From Actinomadura macra NBRC 14102 (GTDB lineage Bacteria; Actinomycetota; Actinomycetes; Streptosporangiales; Streptosporangiaceae), in assembly GCF_001552215.1 (NCBI RefSeq), contig NZ_BCQT01000031.1, positions 1 through 64,000 of the forward strand: DNA of 64,000 nt. The letters are read 5' to 3'. The notes beneath the pieces were generated by a model. It was not told the DNA's origin, ran no database searches, and worked only from the letters and a program-made list of their open reading frames with translations. Of the stretch, positions 25,895 to 33,033 are shown in pieces (positions within the stretch are counted from its first letter, which is position 1; every line of letters begins with the position of its first letter). The position numbers and the translations under genes are program-made.

Positions 25895-26925
25895 CCGCGC
25901 AGGCCGACGCACTGGACGATGCGCTGGCCCGGCTCGACCGGGTGCGCACCCCCGGCGACCTGTTCGGCGGTGACGCCGCCGAGGCCGTGCGGCGCTACCG
26001 GCGGCTGGCCCGGCTCGTCCACCCGGACGCGACGGGCGGCCGGACGCGTGAGGCGTTCATCAGGTTGAACGCGCTCTGGCGAAATTACAACGGGGCCGAC
26101 CCGTCCGTCATCACCACCCGCCGCCACTCCTACCGCCTCACCGGCGACCCGATCGGCGGCGACCTCGCGGAGCTGTACGCGGCCGAGCCGGGGACCCCGC
26201 CGCGGCGGGTGCTGCTGAAGATGCCGCGCGACCCACGGGACAGCGACCTGCTGGAGCGCGAGGCGGTGGCACTGCGCCAGCTCCCCAAGGACGGCGACGG
26301 CCGGTTCCTGCCCTACGTACCGCGGATCGTCGAGTCCTTCCGGCATCGCGACCCCGTCACCGGGGCGCAGCGACAGGTGAACGCCATGGTCGCGCTGGAC
26401 GGCTTCCACAGCCTGACCGAGGTCGGGCGCGCCTACCCGGACGGGCTCGACCCGCGCGACGCGGCCTGGATGTGGCGGCGCCTGCTCGTCGGCCTCGGGT
26501 TCGCGCACCGCGCCGGCGTCCTGCACGGCGCGGTGCTGCCGGACCACGTCCTGATCCATCCCGGCGAGCACGGCCTCGTCCTGGTCGACTGGTGTTACTC
26601 GGTGCCCGGGTGCTACGCGAGCACCGACCCGTCCGGGCGGGTTCCCGCGCTGGTCGACCGGTACGCCGGCTGGTACCCGCCGGAAGTGCCGGGGCGGCGG
26701 ACGGCGTCCCCGGCCACCGACATCTTCATGGCCACCCGGTGCATGACCGAGCTGATGGGCGACAAGGCGCCCAGGGCGATGCGCTCGTTCGCCCGCGGCT
26801 GCCTGCTGCCGGCGCAGAACCGGCGCCCCGCCGACGCCTGGCGGCTGCTGACCGAGCTCGACGAGCTGCTCGAACGGCTGTACGGCCGGCGCCGGTTCCG
26901 CCCCTTCCATCTGCCCCACCACTGA
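25891..26925 (+). CDS. J-domain fused to a protein-kinase-like (pseudokinase) domain
   Basis: 344 residues. Residues about 10-70 are a DnaJ J-domain with the HPD motif at 44-46 (RRLARLVHPDATGG). Residues about 80-340 look like a protein kinase: Lys110 (RVLLKMPRD), Glu in LEREAVALRQ, then the catalytic-loop region HGAVLPDHVLI where HRDLKPEN would be expected, and VDW for DFG. The catalytic Asp is Ala214 and the Asn is His219, so phosphotransfer is unlikely; nucleotide binding is possible. ATG overlaps the preceding stop. I infer a scaffold or adaptor working with the vWA and PurA-like proteins encoded downstream. Confidence 0.8.
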   Translation: MTAQADALDDALARLDRVRTPGDLFGGDAAEAVRRYRRLARLVHPDATGGRTREAFIRLNALWRNYNGADPSVITTRRHSYRLTGDPIGGDLAELYAAEPGTPPRRVLLKMPRDPRDSDLLEREAVALRQLPKDGDGRFLPYVPRIVESFRHRDPVTGAQRQVNAMVALDGFHSLTEVGRAYPDGLDPRDAAWMWRRLLVGLGFAHRAGVLHGAVLPDHVLIHPGEHGLVLVDWCYSVPGCYASTDPSGRVPALVDRYAGWYPPEVPGRRTASPATDIFMATRCMTELMGDKAPRAMRSFARGCLLPAQNRRPADAWRLLTELDELLERLYGRRRFRPFHLPHH

Positions 26926-26951
26926 GCCCCACCACTGAGCCCCACCACCAC
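26913..26951. repeat. 13-bp tandem repeat over the stop codon of the J-pseudokinase gene
   Basis: GCCCCACCACTGA at 26913-26925 and 26926-26938, with a third diverged copy to 26951. The first copy ends with the gene's TGA. Such repeats arise by replication slippage. Confidence 0.7.
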
Positions 26952-26968
26952 CATCGAAGGAGACGATC

Positions 26969-27940
26969 ATGGGAAGCGGGACCTGGTCCACCGACGTCTA
27001 CGCCGCCCGGCGGAGCTACCGCGCGGCGACCGGGGCGAGCGCCTTCGCCTACAGCGACGGCGGCGCCACCACCGTCCACCCCGACCTCGACCCGAACGGT
27101 GTGACCGTCCGGGAGAGCCGGGACTCCGACGACCATCCCGAGTCGCTCGCGATCGCGGTGCTGTTCGATGTGACGGGCTCGATGGGCGGCGTCCCGCGGA
27201 CCCTGCAGACCAAGCTGCCCAACCTGCTCGGGCTGCTGCTCCGCAAGGGGTACGTGGAGCACCCGCACATCCTGTTCGGCGCCGTCGGCGACGCGACCTG
27301 CGACCGGGCGCCGCTCCAGGTCGGCCAGTTCGAGGCCGACAACCGGATGGACGACGACCTCGGCAAGATCCTGCTGGAGGGCGGGGGCGGCGGCCAGATG
27401 ACGGAGTCCTACGAGCTGGCGATGTACTTCATGGCCCGGCACACCGCGATCGACTGCTTCGAGAAGCGCGGAAAACGCGGCTACCTGTTCATGATCGGTG
27501 ACGAGCTCGGCTACCCGAAGGTGTCGCGGCGCGAGATCGCGAAGGTCATCGGGGACGACGTCGAGGCCGACGTCCCCATCGCCGCCATGGTCCGCGAGTT
27601 GCAGCGGATGTACGAGGTGTACTTCATCATCCCCGAGGGGGGTTACCACGCGGGCAGCCGCAAGCTGAAGGACTTCTGGCAGGAGCTGCTCGGTCAGCAC
27701 GTCCTCTACCTCGACGATCCGGCCGCGGTCTGCGAGACGATCGCGCTGACCATCGGGCTCGGCGAGGACGCGATCGACCTCGACGAGGGCCTGGAGCATC
27801 TGGAGGAGGCCGGGTCCGACGCGGGCACGTCGGTCGCGCGGGCCCTGGCCCGGCTGGACGCCTCCCGCGCGCCGGTCGCCGTGTCGGCCGCGCCGCCCGG
27901 GCTGAGCGCGTCCGGTCCGTCCGCGACCACCCGCCTCTGA
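26969..27940 (+). CDS. vWA-domain protein
   Basis: 323 residues. The metal-ion adhesion motif is DVTGS at 67-71 (AVLFDVTGSMGGVPRTLQTK), with the later GAVGDATCDRAPL and GGGGGQMTESYELAMYFMAR supplying the other MIDAS residues. So this is a cytoplasmic, probably Mg-dependent, protein-protein interaction module. No signal peptide or membrane helix. GAAGGAG lies upstream of ATG 26969. The last about 30 residues are Ala/Ser/Pro-rich. It belongs to the operon 25061-29978 and plausibly assembles with the pseudokinase and the PurA-like enzyme. Confidence 0.85.
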   Translation: MGSGTWSTDVYAARRSYRAATGASAFAYSDGGATTVHPDLDPNGVTVRESRDSDDHPESLAIAVLFDVTGSMGGVPRTLQTKLPNLLGLLLRKGYVEHPHILFGAVGDATCDRAPLQVGQFEADNRMDDDLGKILLEGGGGGQMTESYELAMYFMARHTAIDCFEKRGKRGYLFMIGDELGYPKVSRREIAKVIGDDVEADVPIAAMVRELQRMYEVYFIIPEGGYHAGSRKLKDFWQELLGQHVLYLDDPAAVCETIALTIGLGEDAIDLDEGLEHLEEAGSDAGTSVARALARLDASRAPVAVSAAPPGLSASGPSATTRL

Positions 27941-27952
27941 GTCCGTCCCACG

Positions 27953-29251
27953 ATGGGAGGGCATGTCATCGTCGTGGACCTCGGCTTCGGGGACGCCGGC
28001 AAGGGCACGGTCGTCGACCACCTGTGCGCCGCGTCGCACGGGGCACGGGGCGCGCAGGTGGTCGTCCGGTTCAACGGCGGCGCGCAGGCCGCGCACAACG
28101 TCGTGACGGGGGACGGCCGGCACCACACGTTCGCCCAGCTCGGCTCCGGGATGTTCACGCCCGGCGTCCGGACGCACCTGGCGCGGTTCGTTCACCTCGA
28201 CCCGCTCGCGCTCGCGGTCGAGGCCGACCACCTGCGGGCCACCGGCGTGCGCGACGTGCTCGAAAGGCTGACCGTGGACCGCGACGCACTGCTGACGACG
28301 CCCTACCACCGGGCCGCCAACCGGTCGCGGGAGATCGCGCGCGGCGCGGCCCGGCACGGGTCGTGCGGGATGGGGGTCGGCGAGACGGCGTCCTACGCCC
28401 TCGGGCACGACGACGCGCCGCGCGCGGGCGACTGCCGGACGCCCGCGCGGCTGCGCCGCCGGCTCGCCGCGCTACGCGACTGGTACCGCGACACCTTCCC
28501 ATCCGGCGAGGACGTCCCGGACGTGGACGCCTGCACGGAGGCGTTCACCGCGTTCGCGGAGCGCGTCCGCATCGTCGGCGGTGAGCACCTCCACGCCCTG
28601 CTGCGGGAGGGGCGCGCGGTGTTCGAGGGTGCGCAAGGGGTGCTGCTGGATGAGCGGCATGGTTTCCATCCGTACACGACCTGGTCGACGACCACGTTCG
28701 CCAACGCCGAGACCCTCCTGGCGGAGGCGGGCGAGACCGCGACCCGGCTCGGTGTGCTGCGCGCGTACGCGACACGCCACGGTCCCGGGCCGTTCGTCAC
28801 CGAGGACGCGGCGCTGACGGCCGAGCTGCCCGACCCGCACAACGGGACGGGCCCGTGGCAGGGCGCGTTCCGCGTCGGCCACCTGGACTCCGTCGCGCTC
28901 CGCTATGCGCTGGATGTGACCGGCGGTGTGGACGGCCTGGCGGTCACGCATCTGGACATCGCGGGGGCGCGTCCAGACCTGCGTGTCTGCCACGCCTACG
29001 AGATGGACGGCGAGCAGGTCGCGCGCCTCCCGGTGGGGCCCGCCGACCTGGACCGCCAGGCGGCGCTGACCCGGCGCCTGTTCGCCGCCCGTCCCGTCTA
29101 CCGCCCGCTCGGCCACCCGGTGGAAACGGTGGAGAACGCGCTGGGTGCCCCCGTGATCCTCCGCTCGTACGGCCCGACGTCCGCCGACAAGCGAACGGTC
29201 GCCGACGACACGGCCCCCGCGTCGGCGCGGCTGGAACCGGGTTTGAGATGA
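27953..29251 (+). CDS. Adenylosuccinate synthetase-like protein (divergent PurA paralogue)
   Basis: 432 residues, standard PurA length. The P-loop-like start VVDLGFGDAGKGTVVDHL keeps the catalytic Asp14 (GDEGKGK becomes GDAGKGT), and His48 is kept although GGNNAGHT becomes GGAQAAHN. FEGAQGVLLDERHGFHP is well conserved near residue 222. The aspartate-binding loop TTGRxRRxGWFD is replaced by GTGPWQGAFRVGHLD near 295-310, losing the Thr pair and Arg cluster. So GTP/IMP-type phosphoryl chemistry may survive while the amino-acid substrate has changed. The gap to the vWA gene is 12 bp. It is not the housekeeping PurA. Confidence 0.82.
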   Translation: MGGHVIVVDLGFGDAGKGTVVDHLCAASHGARGAQVVVRFNGGAQAAHNVVTGDGRHHTFAQLGSGMFTPGVRTHLARFVHLDPLALAVEADHLRATGVRDVLERLTVDRDALLTTPYHRAANRSREIARGAARHGSCGMGVGETASYALGHDDAPRAGDCRTPARLRRRLAALRDWYRDTFPSGEDVPDVDACTEAFTAFAERVRIVGGEHLHALLREGRAVFEGAQGVLLDERHGFHPYTTWSTTTFANAETLLAEAGETATRLGVLRAYATRHGPGPFVTEDAALTAELPDPHNGTGPWQGAFRVGHLDSVALRYALDVTGGVDGLAVTHLDIAGARPDLRVCHAYEMDGEQVARLPVGPADLDRQAALTRRLFAARPVYRPLGHPVETVENALGAPVILRSYGPTSADKRTVADDTAPASARLEPGLR

Positions 29252-29258
29252 TCGGTTC

Positions 29259-29978
29259 ATGTTGCAGGTCTGCCCGAACGGAGCGCGCAGCAGGACCGAC
29301 CATCTCGGCGTGCCCATCGCCCCGGAGGAGGTGGCCGCCACCGTCCGCGCCGCCGCCGACGTCGGCGTGCGGGACGCGCACATCCACTGCAAGGACGACG
29401 CCGGCGGCGACACGATCCAGCCCGTGCACGTCGCGGCGGCCGTCACCGCCGTCCGCGCCGCCGCGCCGGAGATCACCGTCGGTGTCACCACCGGCGCGTG
29501 GACCGCGCCCGACCCCGCCGAGCGCGCCGCTCTCGTCCGATCGTGGACGGTGCTGCCCGACCACGCCTCGGTGAACTTCCACGAGGACGGCGCGGAACTC
29601 GTCGCCGAGACCCTCCTCGATCGCGGCATCGGCATCGAGGCGGGCATCTTCTCCGGCACCGACGCCGCCGAACGCTTCCTGCGCTGGCGGCACGCGGGCC
29701 GCGTGCTGCGCATCCTCGCCGAGGTCACCGACACCGGGCCGGAGTCGGCGAAGGAGACCGCCAAGGCGCTGCTGCACGCCCTCGGCACCGGACACGAGCG
29801 CCCGATCCTCCTGCACGGCGAAGAGGGCGGCGCCTGGCCCGTCCTGCGCCTCGCCGCCCGCCTGGGCCTGGACGCCCGCATCGGCCTGGAGGACACCCTC
29901 GCCCTGCCGGACGGCTCCGCGGCCGCGGACAACACCGACCTCGTCCACACGGCCCAGACCCTCATCGCCTCGGTCTGA
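29259..29978 (+). CDS. BKACE-family (3-keto-5-aminohexanoate cleavage-like, DUF849) protein, short form
   Basis: 239 residues, against about 270-310 for most of the family. The metal-binding His pair is present (RDAHIHCKDDAGG), as are SVNFHEDGAELVAE, GIGIEAGIFSGTDAAERFL and the C-terminal GLEDTLALPDG. The family cleaves beta-keto acids with acetyl-CoA on a Zn centre. The loss of length suggests an altered substrate lid. It starts 7 bp after the PurA-like stop and is the last gene of the operon. Confidence 0.8.
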   Translation: MLQVCPNGARSRTDHLGVPIAPEEVAATVRAAADVGVRDAHIHCKDDAGGDTIQPVHVAAAVTAVRAAAPEITVGVTTGAWTAPDPAERAALVRSWTVLPDHASVNFHEDGAELVAETLLDRGIGIEAGIFSGTDAAERFLRWRHAGRVLRILAEVTDTGPESAKETAKALLHALGTGHERPILLHGEEGGAWPVLRLAARLGLDARIGLEDTLALPDGSAAADNTDLVHTAQTLIASV

Positions 29979-30046
29979 GGGCCGCTGCCGCGGCCCGAAT
30001 CGGCCGTGGCTCGACCATCCGGGGGCGCCGCCGCGTACCCCCGGGT

Positions 30047-30793
30047 ATGACCGAGACGGCTCAGCACACCCGAAGACGAGTGCGAAGGCGAGCGGCCGCC
30101 GCCGCGGCCCTCGCCGTCACGCTCGCCCTGACCGCCGCCTGCGACCTCGACGGCGCCCTGCCGGGCACCCCGCGGCCGGCCGCCCAGGCCACCGCGGACG
30201 GGGTCGGCGCGCAGCAGTATCGCGACTTCGACGAGAAGGAGTTCCAGGAGGATCTGCGAAGTGCCGCGACCGTCACCAACGGATTCTGGCGGCTGCATTG
30301 GCAGGAGTTGTTCACCGGCACCTACCGGCCCCCGCGCATCCGCGGCCTCTACAACGGCCGCGACCCCGCGTCGGCCCCCCGCTGCGGCGGCAAGCCCCTC
30401 GAACCCGGCAACGCCGCGTACTGCCCCAGCGGGGACTTCGTCGCCTGGGACGCCCAGCTGATGCGGTCCGGCTACGCCCGCGGCGACGCCTGGGTCTACC
30501 TCGTCGTCGCGCACGAGTGGGGGCACGCCATCCAGAACCGGCTGCGCCGGAGCCTGGTGTCCGCGGCCTCCGAGCTCCAGGCCGACTGCCTGGCGGGCGC
30601 CGCGCTGTACGGCGCGGCCAAGGACGACAGGCTCACCTTCGAGGACGGTGATGAGCAGGAGATCGCCGCGGCGTTCCGCGTCATCGGCGACAAGGCGCCG
30701 TGGACGAGGCCCGGTGACCACGGTTCGGCCTCGCAGCGCCTGCGGAGCTTCTCGCGCGGCGGCAACGGCGGCGCCAAGGCCTGCTTCAGCTGA
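30047..30793 (+). CDS. Neutral zinc metallopeptidase, lipoprotein (YpfJ-like)
   Basis: 248 residues. A lipoprotein signal with lipobox LTAAC ends near residue 32. The zincin motif HEWGH (VVAHEWGHAIQNRL) and ASELQADCLAGAALYG, with the third ligand Glu, match the putative neutral zinc metallopeptidase family. FWRLHWQELFTGTYRPP and the paired Cys in APRCGG/AAYCPSG are also typical. It is likely anchored outside the membrane. No ribosome site is evident before ATG 30047, and a TACCCCCGGGTA dyad abuts it. Confidence 0.85.
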   Translation: MTETAQHTRRRVRRRAAAAAALAVTLALTAACDLDGALPGTPRPAAQATADGVGAQQYRDFDEKEFQEDLRSAATVTNGFWRLHWQELFTGTYRPPRIRGLYNGRDPASAPRCGGKPLEPGNAAYCPSGDFVAWDAQLMRSGYARGDAWVYLVVAHEWGHAIQNRLRRSLVSAASELQADCLAGAALYGAAKDDRLTFEDGDEQEIAAAFRVIGDKAPWTRPGDHGSASQRLRSFSRGGNGGAKACFS

Positions 30794-30903
30794 CCCGCCC
30801 GCCGACCGACACCGACCGACTTCCGCGAACGGCTTGGCAACGGTGAGTATTCACGCGATGCTTCTGGGTCACCGGCTGCCGGCCACCCGGATGCGAGGTC
30901 ATC

Positions 30904-31287
30904 ATGCAGGAAGCCACCGTCGACATGATCGTCGTGAACGCCGAACAGCACACCGTCGTGCTCCTGACCGGCGAGATGGACCGGGCGTCGGCGCCGCGCG
31001 TCCGCGACCGGCTGCGGGACCTCGCGTGGCGGCCCGTCGTCCTGGACGTCGCGGGCGTCTCGTTCTTCGACGCCGAGGGCGTCCGCGCCGTCTCGGCCTG
31101 TGCGCGCGAGTGCGAGGCGCACGGCGCCGCCATGGCGATGGTGGGCGTGCGCCCATTCGCCGCCAAGATGTTCCGCGTCCTCGGCCTGGAGGAGCGCATC
31201 CCGCTGTGCGCCACGACGGACGAGGCACTGTGGTGCGTCCTCCCCCGCACCGACGCCGAGATCGGCGCCTGGCTCGCCGGCCAATGA
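30904..31287 (+). CDS. STAS-domain (anti-anti-sigma-like) protein with Glu at the phospho-site
   Basis: 127 residues. The STAS fold is seen in VVLLTGEMDRASAPRVRDRL and PVVLDVAGVSFFDAEGVRAV. The usual D-S-S-G phosphorylation loop is Asp56-Ala57-Glu58-Gly59, so the residue equivalent to phospho-Ser58 of SpoIIAA is Glu. It cannot be switched by an anti-sigma kinase and may mimic the phosphorylated state. GAGG is 5 bases upstream of ATG 30904. No kinase or sigma gene is adjacent. The C-terminus (EEALWCVLPR-like) is unremarkable. Confidence 0.85.
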   Translation: MQEATVDMIVVNAEQHTVVLLTGEMDRASAPRVRDRLRDLAWRPVVLDVAGVSFFDAEGVRAVSACARECEAHGAAMAMVGVRPFAAKMFRVLGLEERIPLCATTDEALWCVLPRTDAEIGAWLAGQ

Positions 31288-31333
31288 CGCCGGGCCCCGG
31301 TGAGGACCTCCGTCGGCTCCCCGAGAATCCCGC

Positions 31334-31624
31334 TCAGGCCAGATACCGCTCCACGGACGCGACCTTGGCGTCCAGCGCCCCCGTCACACCGGGGCGCACA
31401 TCCGCCTTCACCACCAGACTCACCCGGGGCGCCCGCGCGGCGACGGCGTCGGTCGCCGCCTTCACCACCGCCATCACCTCGTCCCACTCCCCCTCGATCG
31501 TGGTGAACATCGCGTCGGTCCGGTTGGGCAGCCCGCTGGCCCGCACCACTCGCACCGCCTCCGCGACGAGTTCACCGACGTCCTCCCCCGTGCCGAGCGG
31601 GGTCACCGAGAACGCGACGAGTAC
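31334..31624 (-). CDS. Thiamine-binding protein, MTH1187/YkoF type, with probable GTA start
   Basis: 96 residues if initiated at GTA 31622-31624, or 90 from GTG 31604-31606. Family proteins begin [11 protein letters not shown] and continue [20 protein letters not shown] and [20 protein letters not shown], which is what this sequence gives from GTA ([10 protein letters not shown]). AGGAGG lies 6 bases before the GTA but 24 bases before the GTG. In frame upstream there is only a TAG with no ATG, GTG, TTG or CTG. The first beta-strand would be lost from the GTG start. These proteins bind thiamine or cofactor-like heterocycles as tetramers. Confidence 0.75.
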   Translation of the reverse strand, partial: VLVAFSVTPLGTGEDVGELVAEAVRVVRASGLPNRTDAMFTTIEGEWDEVMAVVKAATDAVAARAPRVSLVVKADVRPGVTGALDAKVASVERYLA

Positions 31625-31645
31625 AGCCCACCTCCTGAACGACGC

Positions 31646-32035
31646 CTACACCACCTGTTGCCGTACCACGATCTCATTCAGCCGCCGCTCCACGATCACC
31701 CCCACCGGCCAGTCGCGCACCAGGCAGCGCAGCAGCGCCGCCTCGTGCTCGGCGTAGGAGGGGTCGCAGCCCTGCTGCTCCAGGCTCGACCGGATCGCCT
31801 CGACGTAGTCGTCGTCGGTGAAACCCGGCACCTCCCGCACCATCGCGGTGGTCGTCGCGCGGTGCGAGTTCAGCCCGGCGAAGGAGCGGCCGCAGCCGCA
31901 GCCGCCGTCAGGGTCATCCCGGTCGCGGGCGCACACGATCCCGATGTGCACCAGCTCCCCCTCGACGCACCAGTCGAAGTCGTTGTCGCGGTATCCCTGG
32001 CTGGAGTCGGTGGCGGTGAGCAGTTTCAAGGCCAT
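31646..32035 (-). CDS. Conserved hypothetical protein with CxCG motif
   Basis: 129 residues that I do not recognise as a named family. It opens MALKLLTATDSSQGYRDNDF, then DWCVEGELVHIGIVCARDRD, a Gly/Cys cluster GGCGCGRSFAGLNSHRATTT, and a helical C-terminus (EHEAALLRCLVRDWPVG). Cys and His in the first half could bind a metal. It is upstream of the thiamine-binding gene with 21 bp between them, sharing its AGGAGG region, so the two are probably one operon. Soluble, no signal peptide. Confidence 0.75.
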   Translation of the reverse strand: MALKLLTATDSSQGYRDNDFDWCVEGELVHIGIVCARDRDDPDGGCGCGRSFAGLNSHRATTTAMVREVPGFTDDDYVEAIRSSLEQQGCDPSYAEHEAALLRCLVRDWPVGVIVERRLNEIVVRQQVV

Positions 32036-32235
32036 GCCTCCTCGGCAACCCCGTCAGCGCGTCCGTGGACCCGGCCACGGTACGCCGCGGGTCCGACATC
32101 CGGCCCCCCTTCTCGCCCAGTTCCGGCCAGGTTCCATCCCGTTACGGGGGTGAGGGGGTCGTGTTCCTCGGAGACAGACCCGGTTTCCGGCCTCGCGTCC
32201 GGGCCCTCCCCGGCCCGTGCGCCCGCCTCGCCCGT

Positions 32236-32252
32236 GACGTAACGTCGCGAAC
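32236..32252 (+). promoter_or_regulatory. Leaderless promoter -10 region with palindrome
   Basis: GACGTAACGTC (32236-32246) is a perfect palindrome. Its TAACGT (32240-32245) fits a TANNNT -10 box ending 7 bases before ATG 32253, and no ribosome site exists. This is the geometry of actinobacterial leaderless transcripts. Confidence 0.45.
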
Positions 32253-33026
32253 ATGAGCGAAGTCAGCGATGTCCTCGTCCAGCGCGACGGCGCGTTCACC
32301 ACGATCACCATGAACCGCCCGCGCCGCCGCAACGCCCTGTCGCGCCCGTTCCTGCTCCAGCTCACCGCAGCGTTCCGGGAGGCCGCGGCGACCGACGCCC
32401 GCGGCATCGTGCTGGCCGCGAACGGCCCCGTCTTCTCCGCCGGGCACGACTTCGCGGACGTGGCCGGGGCGTCCCACGCCGACGTCCGCGACCTGCTGCG
32501 GACGTGCACCGAGCTGATGCGGACGATCCAGTCCGTCCCGCAGGTCGTGGTCGCCCGGGTGCACGCCCTCGCGACGGCGGCGGGCTGCCAGCTCGCCGCG
32601 AGCTGCGACCTCGCGGTGGCGGCCGAGAGCGCCGGGTTCGCCGCGCCCGGCGGCAAGGGCGGCTGGTTCTGTCATACGCCGCTCGTCGCCATCGCCCACA
32701 ACGTGGGGCGCAAGCGCGCCGCGGAGATGGCGCTGACCGGCGAGATCGTGGACGCCGCCACCGCCGCCGACTGGGGACTCGTCAACTACGCCGTTCCCGA
32801 CGACGACCTCGACAAGGCCGTCCTCGATCTCCTCCAGCGCGCCACCCAGGGCAGCCCGCGCAGCAAGGCCCTCGGAAAGCAGGCCATGTACGCCCAGCTC
32901 GACCGCACCGAGGAGGACGCCTACGGCTACGCGATCGAGGTCATGGCCGCCTCCAGCCAGACGCCCGAGGCGCAGGAGGGTGTGCGCGCGTTCCTCGACA
33001 AGCGCCGCCCCGACTGGCCCGCCTGA
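32253..33026 (+). CDS. Enoyl-CoA hydratase/isomerase-family protein lacking both hydratase glutamates (ECHDC3-like)
   Basis: 257 residues of crotonase fold: ITMNRPRRRNALSRPFL, IVLAANGPVFSAGHDFADV (oxyanion loop) and AGCQLAASCDLAVAAESAGF. The first catalytic Glu is Gln (GCQLA) and the second is absent (FAAPGGKGGWFCHTP), as in ECHDC3-type proteins, so a hydratase reaction is unlikely. The C-terminal ALGKQAMYAQLDRTEEDAYG is typical. It is probably translated from a leaderless mRNA and is divergent from the hypothetical gene at 32035. Confidence 0.85.
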   Translation: MSEVSDVLVQRDGAFTTITMNRPRRRNALSRPFLLQLTAAFREAAATDARGIVLAANGPVFSAGHDFADVAGASHADVRDLLRTCTELMRTIQSVPQVVVARVHALATAAGCQLAASCDLAVAAESAGFAAPGGKGGWFCHTPLVAIAHNVGRKRAAEMALTGEIVDAATAADWGLVNYAVPDDDLDKAVLDLLQRATQGSPRSKALGKQAMYAQLDRTEEDAYGYAIEVMAASSQTPEAQEGVRAFLDKRRPDWPA

Positions 33027-33033
33027 AGGTCGC

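Noticed and set aside
30035-30046. TACCCCCGGGTA next to the metallopeptidase start, resembling a CsoR site
   Set aside because: Only a short match in very GC-rich DNA and directly at the ATG. Chance is a sufficient explanation.
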